Below are positions 6,187 through 6,906 of a stretch of 6,906 bases of DNA, piece by piece. Source of the stretch: Gemmatimonadota bacterium (lineage in GTDB: Bacteria; Gemmatimonadota; Gemmatimonadetes; Gemmatimonadales; Gemmatimonadaceae); the NCBI GenBank assembly GCA_031127185.1, contig JARIET010000159.1, positions 1 to 6,906 of the forward strand, in the 5' to 3' direction. Position numbers and translations under genes: made by a program. Numbering within the stretch: the first letter of the stretch is position 1; every line of letters begins with the position of its first letter. The notes beneath the pieces were generated by a model. That model made no database searches and was not told the DNA's origin. It worked only from the letters and a program-made list of their open reading frames with translations.

Positions 6187-6906
6187 CTACTCGATGAGAC
6201 GCAGATCGAGTGCGTCGAACGCGGCGTCCAGTACGGGGTGGCCCTTTCGAAGCATTGCGACGCGGTTCGCCACGACGTCGCTCTCGGTCATTCGCTTCTG
6301 CGGTACCGATCGCGCCGATTCAGCAGCGCGGGCGACCGCCACTTTGCGAACCCCTGTGAAGTGCTGCTGCACGGCCGCGGAGATGCCCTCCGCGCCGTTC
6401 TCGATGGCCGTCGCCAGGGCATCGCCCGTCACGTGGATCATGACCACCCCGTCTTTCACTGAAAGCGGTGTGGCCTCGGCAAGCGCCGATGCCACGACAG
6501 CACGCCCTGAACCGCGCACCAGTTCTACGACGTCATCCCAACGCGCTGCAAGCCGGTTCAGTTCGAGAGGCTCCTTGGTGACCGGCGCAGGCGCCGCATC
6601 TGCAAGCGCCGGCGCTGGGGCTGCAGGCTCGCTGACCCGCGCGTCACGCAGCCGGGGCGGCGCTGAGGCGGTGGGTGACGCTTCGCGAGGCCGTTCTGGC
6701 CGTTCTGGTCGCTCGGAAACACGCCCCGGCGACTGCCCGGCAGCTACCGCAGCGCGCTGCGGAGCCGGGATCTGCGGAATCGTGCCGCCTGACGCCATGC
6801 CACGAACCACCGTCTCCAGGTCAAGCGTGCGCTCCAACAGTGCCAACCGCACCAGGAACGTCTCGAAGAGCAGCTGCTGCTGACCGCTGCGCCGGAAGTG
6901 GGGTTC
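6187..6906 (-). CDS. dnaX: DNA polymerase III subunit gamma/tau, C-terminal part (partial)
   Basis: The frame is open to the right edge, so the window shows the last 239 residues; the ATPase domain lies outside. The visible part starts with EPHFRRSGQQQLLFETFLVRLALLER, the end of the helical collar domain (domain III) through which clamp-loader subunits oligomerise. A low-complexity Pro/Ala/Arg linker follows (about 39-110), then a folded C-terminal domain (about 114-192; LNRLAARWDDVVELV to VRKVAVARA) of the type found at the end of tau, and a short tail ending DALDLRLIE. The protein is assigned from this architecture plus its position before ybaB-recR. Whether a shorter gamma form is made cannot be judged because the relevant region may lie outside. 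The GTG at 6850-6852 is internal, not a start. Confidence 0.87.
   Translation of the reverse strand, partial: EPHFRRSGQQQLLFETFLVRLALLERTLDLETVVRGMASGGTIPQIPAPQRAAVAAGQSPGRVSERPERPERPREASPTASAPPRLRDARVSEPAAPAPALADAAPAPVTKEPLELNRLAARWDDVVELVRGSGRAVVASALAEATPLSVKDGVVMIHVTGDALATAIENGAEGISAAVQQHFTGVRKVAVARAAESARSVPQKRMTESDVVANRVAMLRKGHPVLDAAFDALDLRLIE
6689..6715 (-). repeat. 9-bp tandem repeat in dnaX linker
   Basis: Two exact copies of GGCCGTTCT (6689-6697 and 6698-6706, plus strand) are followed by a degenerate third (6707-6715). In the dnaX frame they encode three Glu-Arg-Pro units. The repeat sits in the disordered linker, where such in-frame expansion is tolerated. It is a small coding microrepeat with no sign of separate function. 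Confidence 0.8.

Noticed and set aside
4991..6883. 630-codon open frame on the plus strand opposite mglB, recR, ybaB and dnaX
   Set aside because: Its translation is low-complexity, rich in Arg, Ser, Ala and Pro, matches no family I recognise, and crosses four well-supported genes and their gaps on the other strand. Long antisense frames are expected in GC-rich coding DNA with few stop codons.
1..6906. Mobile elements, CRISPR arrays, tRNA or rRNA genes, or a defence system
   Set aside because: No terminal inverted repeats, transposase or integrase motifs, regularly spaced repeats, or tRNA-like cloverleaf were seen. The window is nearly filled by recognisable housekeeping genes plus mglBA.

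Overview
This GC-rich window (roughly 60-65% G+C by eye) reads as one long leftward gene train on the minus strand, met at its left edge by one rightward gene. In transcription order from right to left it holds: the C-terminal part of dnaX (cut by the window end), ybaB/ebfC, recR, an mglB-like roadblock gene, an mglA-like Ras-family GTPase gene, pgsA, cinA, grpE and dnaJ. The left edge carries the 3' end of mnmA on the plus strand. Its last codons lie inside the 3' end of dnaJ.

The region splits into modules. dnaX-ybaB-recR (right third) is the widely conserved DNA replication/recombination-repair group. mglB-mglA (centre) encodes a small GTPase and its roadblock-type GAP, the core switch of front-rear polarity in gliding and twitching bacteria. 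pgsA-cinA (centre-left) joins phospholipid synthesis to a pyridine-nucleotide/competence-type protein, a common pairing. grpE-dnaJ (left) supplies the nucleotide exchange factor and J-protein of the DnaK chaperone, but dnaK itself is not in the window. Spacing is tight (9, 19, 12, 31, -11 and 18 bp). The two larger gaps, 83 bp before ybaB and 82 bp before grpE, are the likeliest places for internal promoters.

The organism is probably a high-GC, Gram-negative-type bacterium. MglA and MglB resemble the Myxococcus proteins along their whole length. The mix of genes suggests Gemmatimonadota or a myxobacterium-like lineage, but this is inference from gene content and cannot be settled here.

Nothing looks mobile: there are no IS elements, CRISPR arrays, tRNAs or rRNAs. 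The points most worth a second look are the convergent mnmA/dnaJ coding overlap, the mglBA polarity module inside a housekeeping operon, and an MglA with an insertion of about 30 residues before its last GTPase motif.
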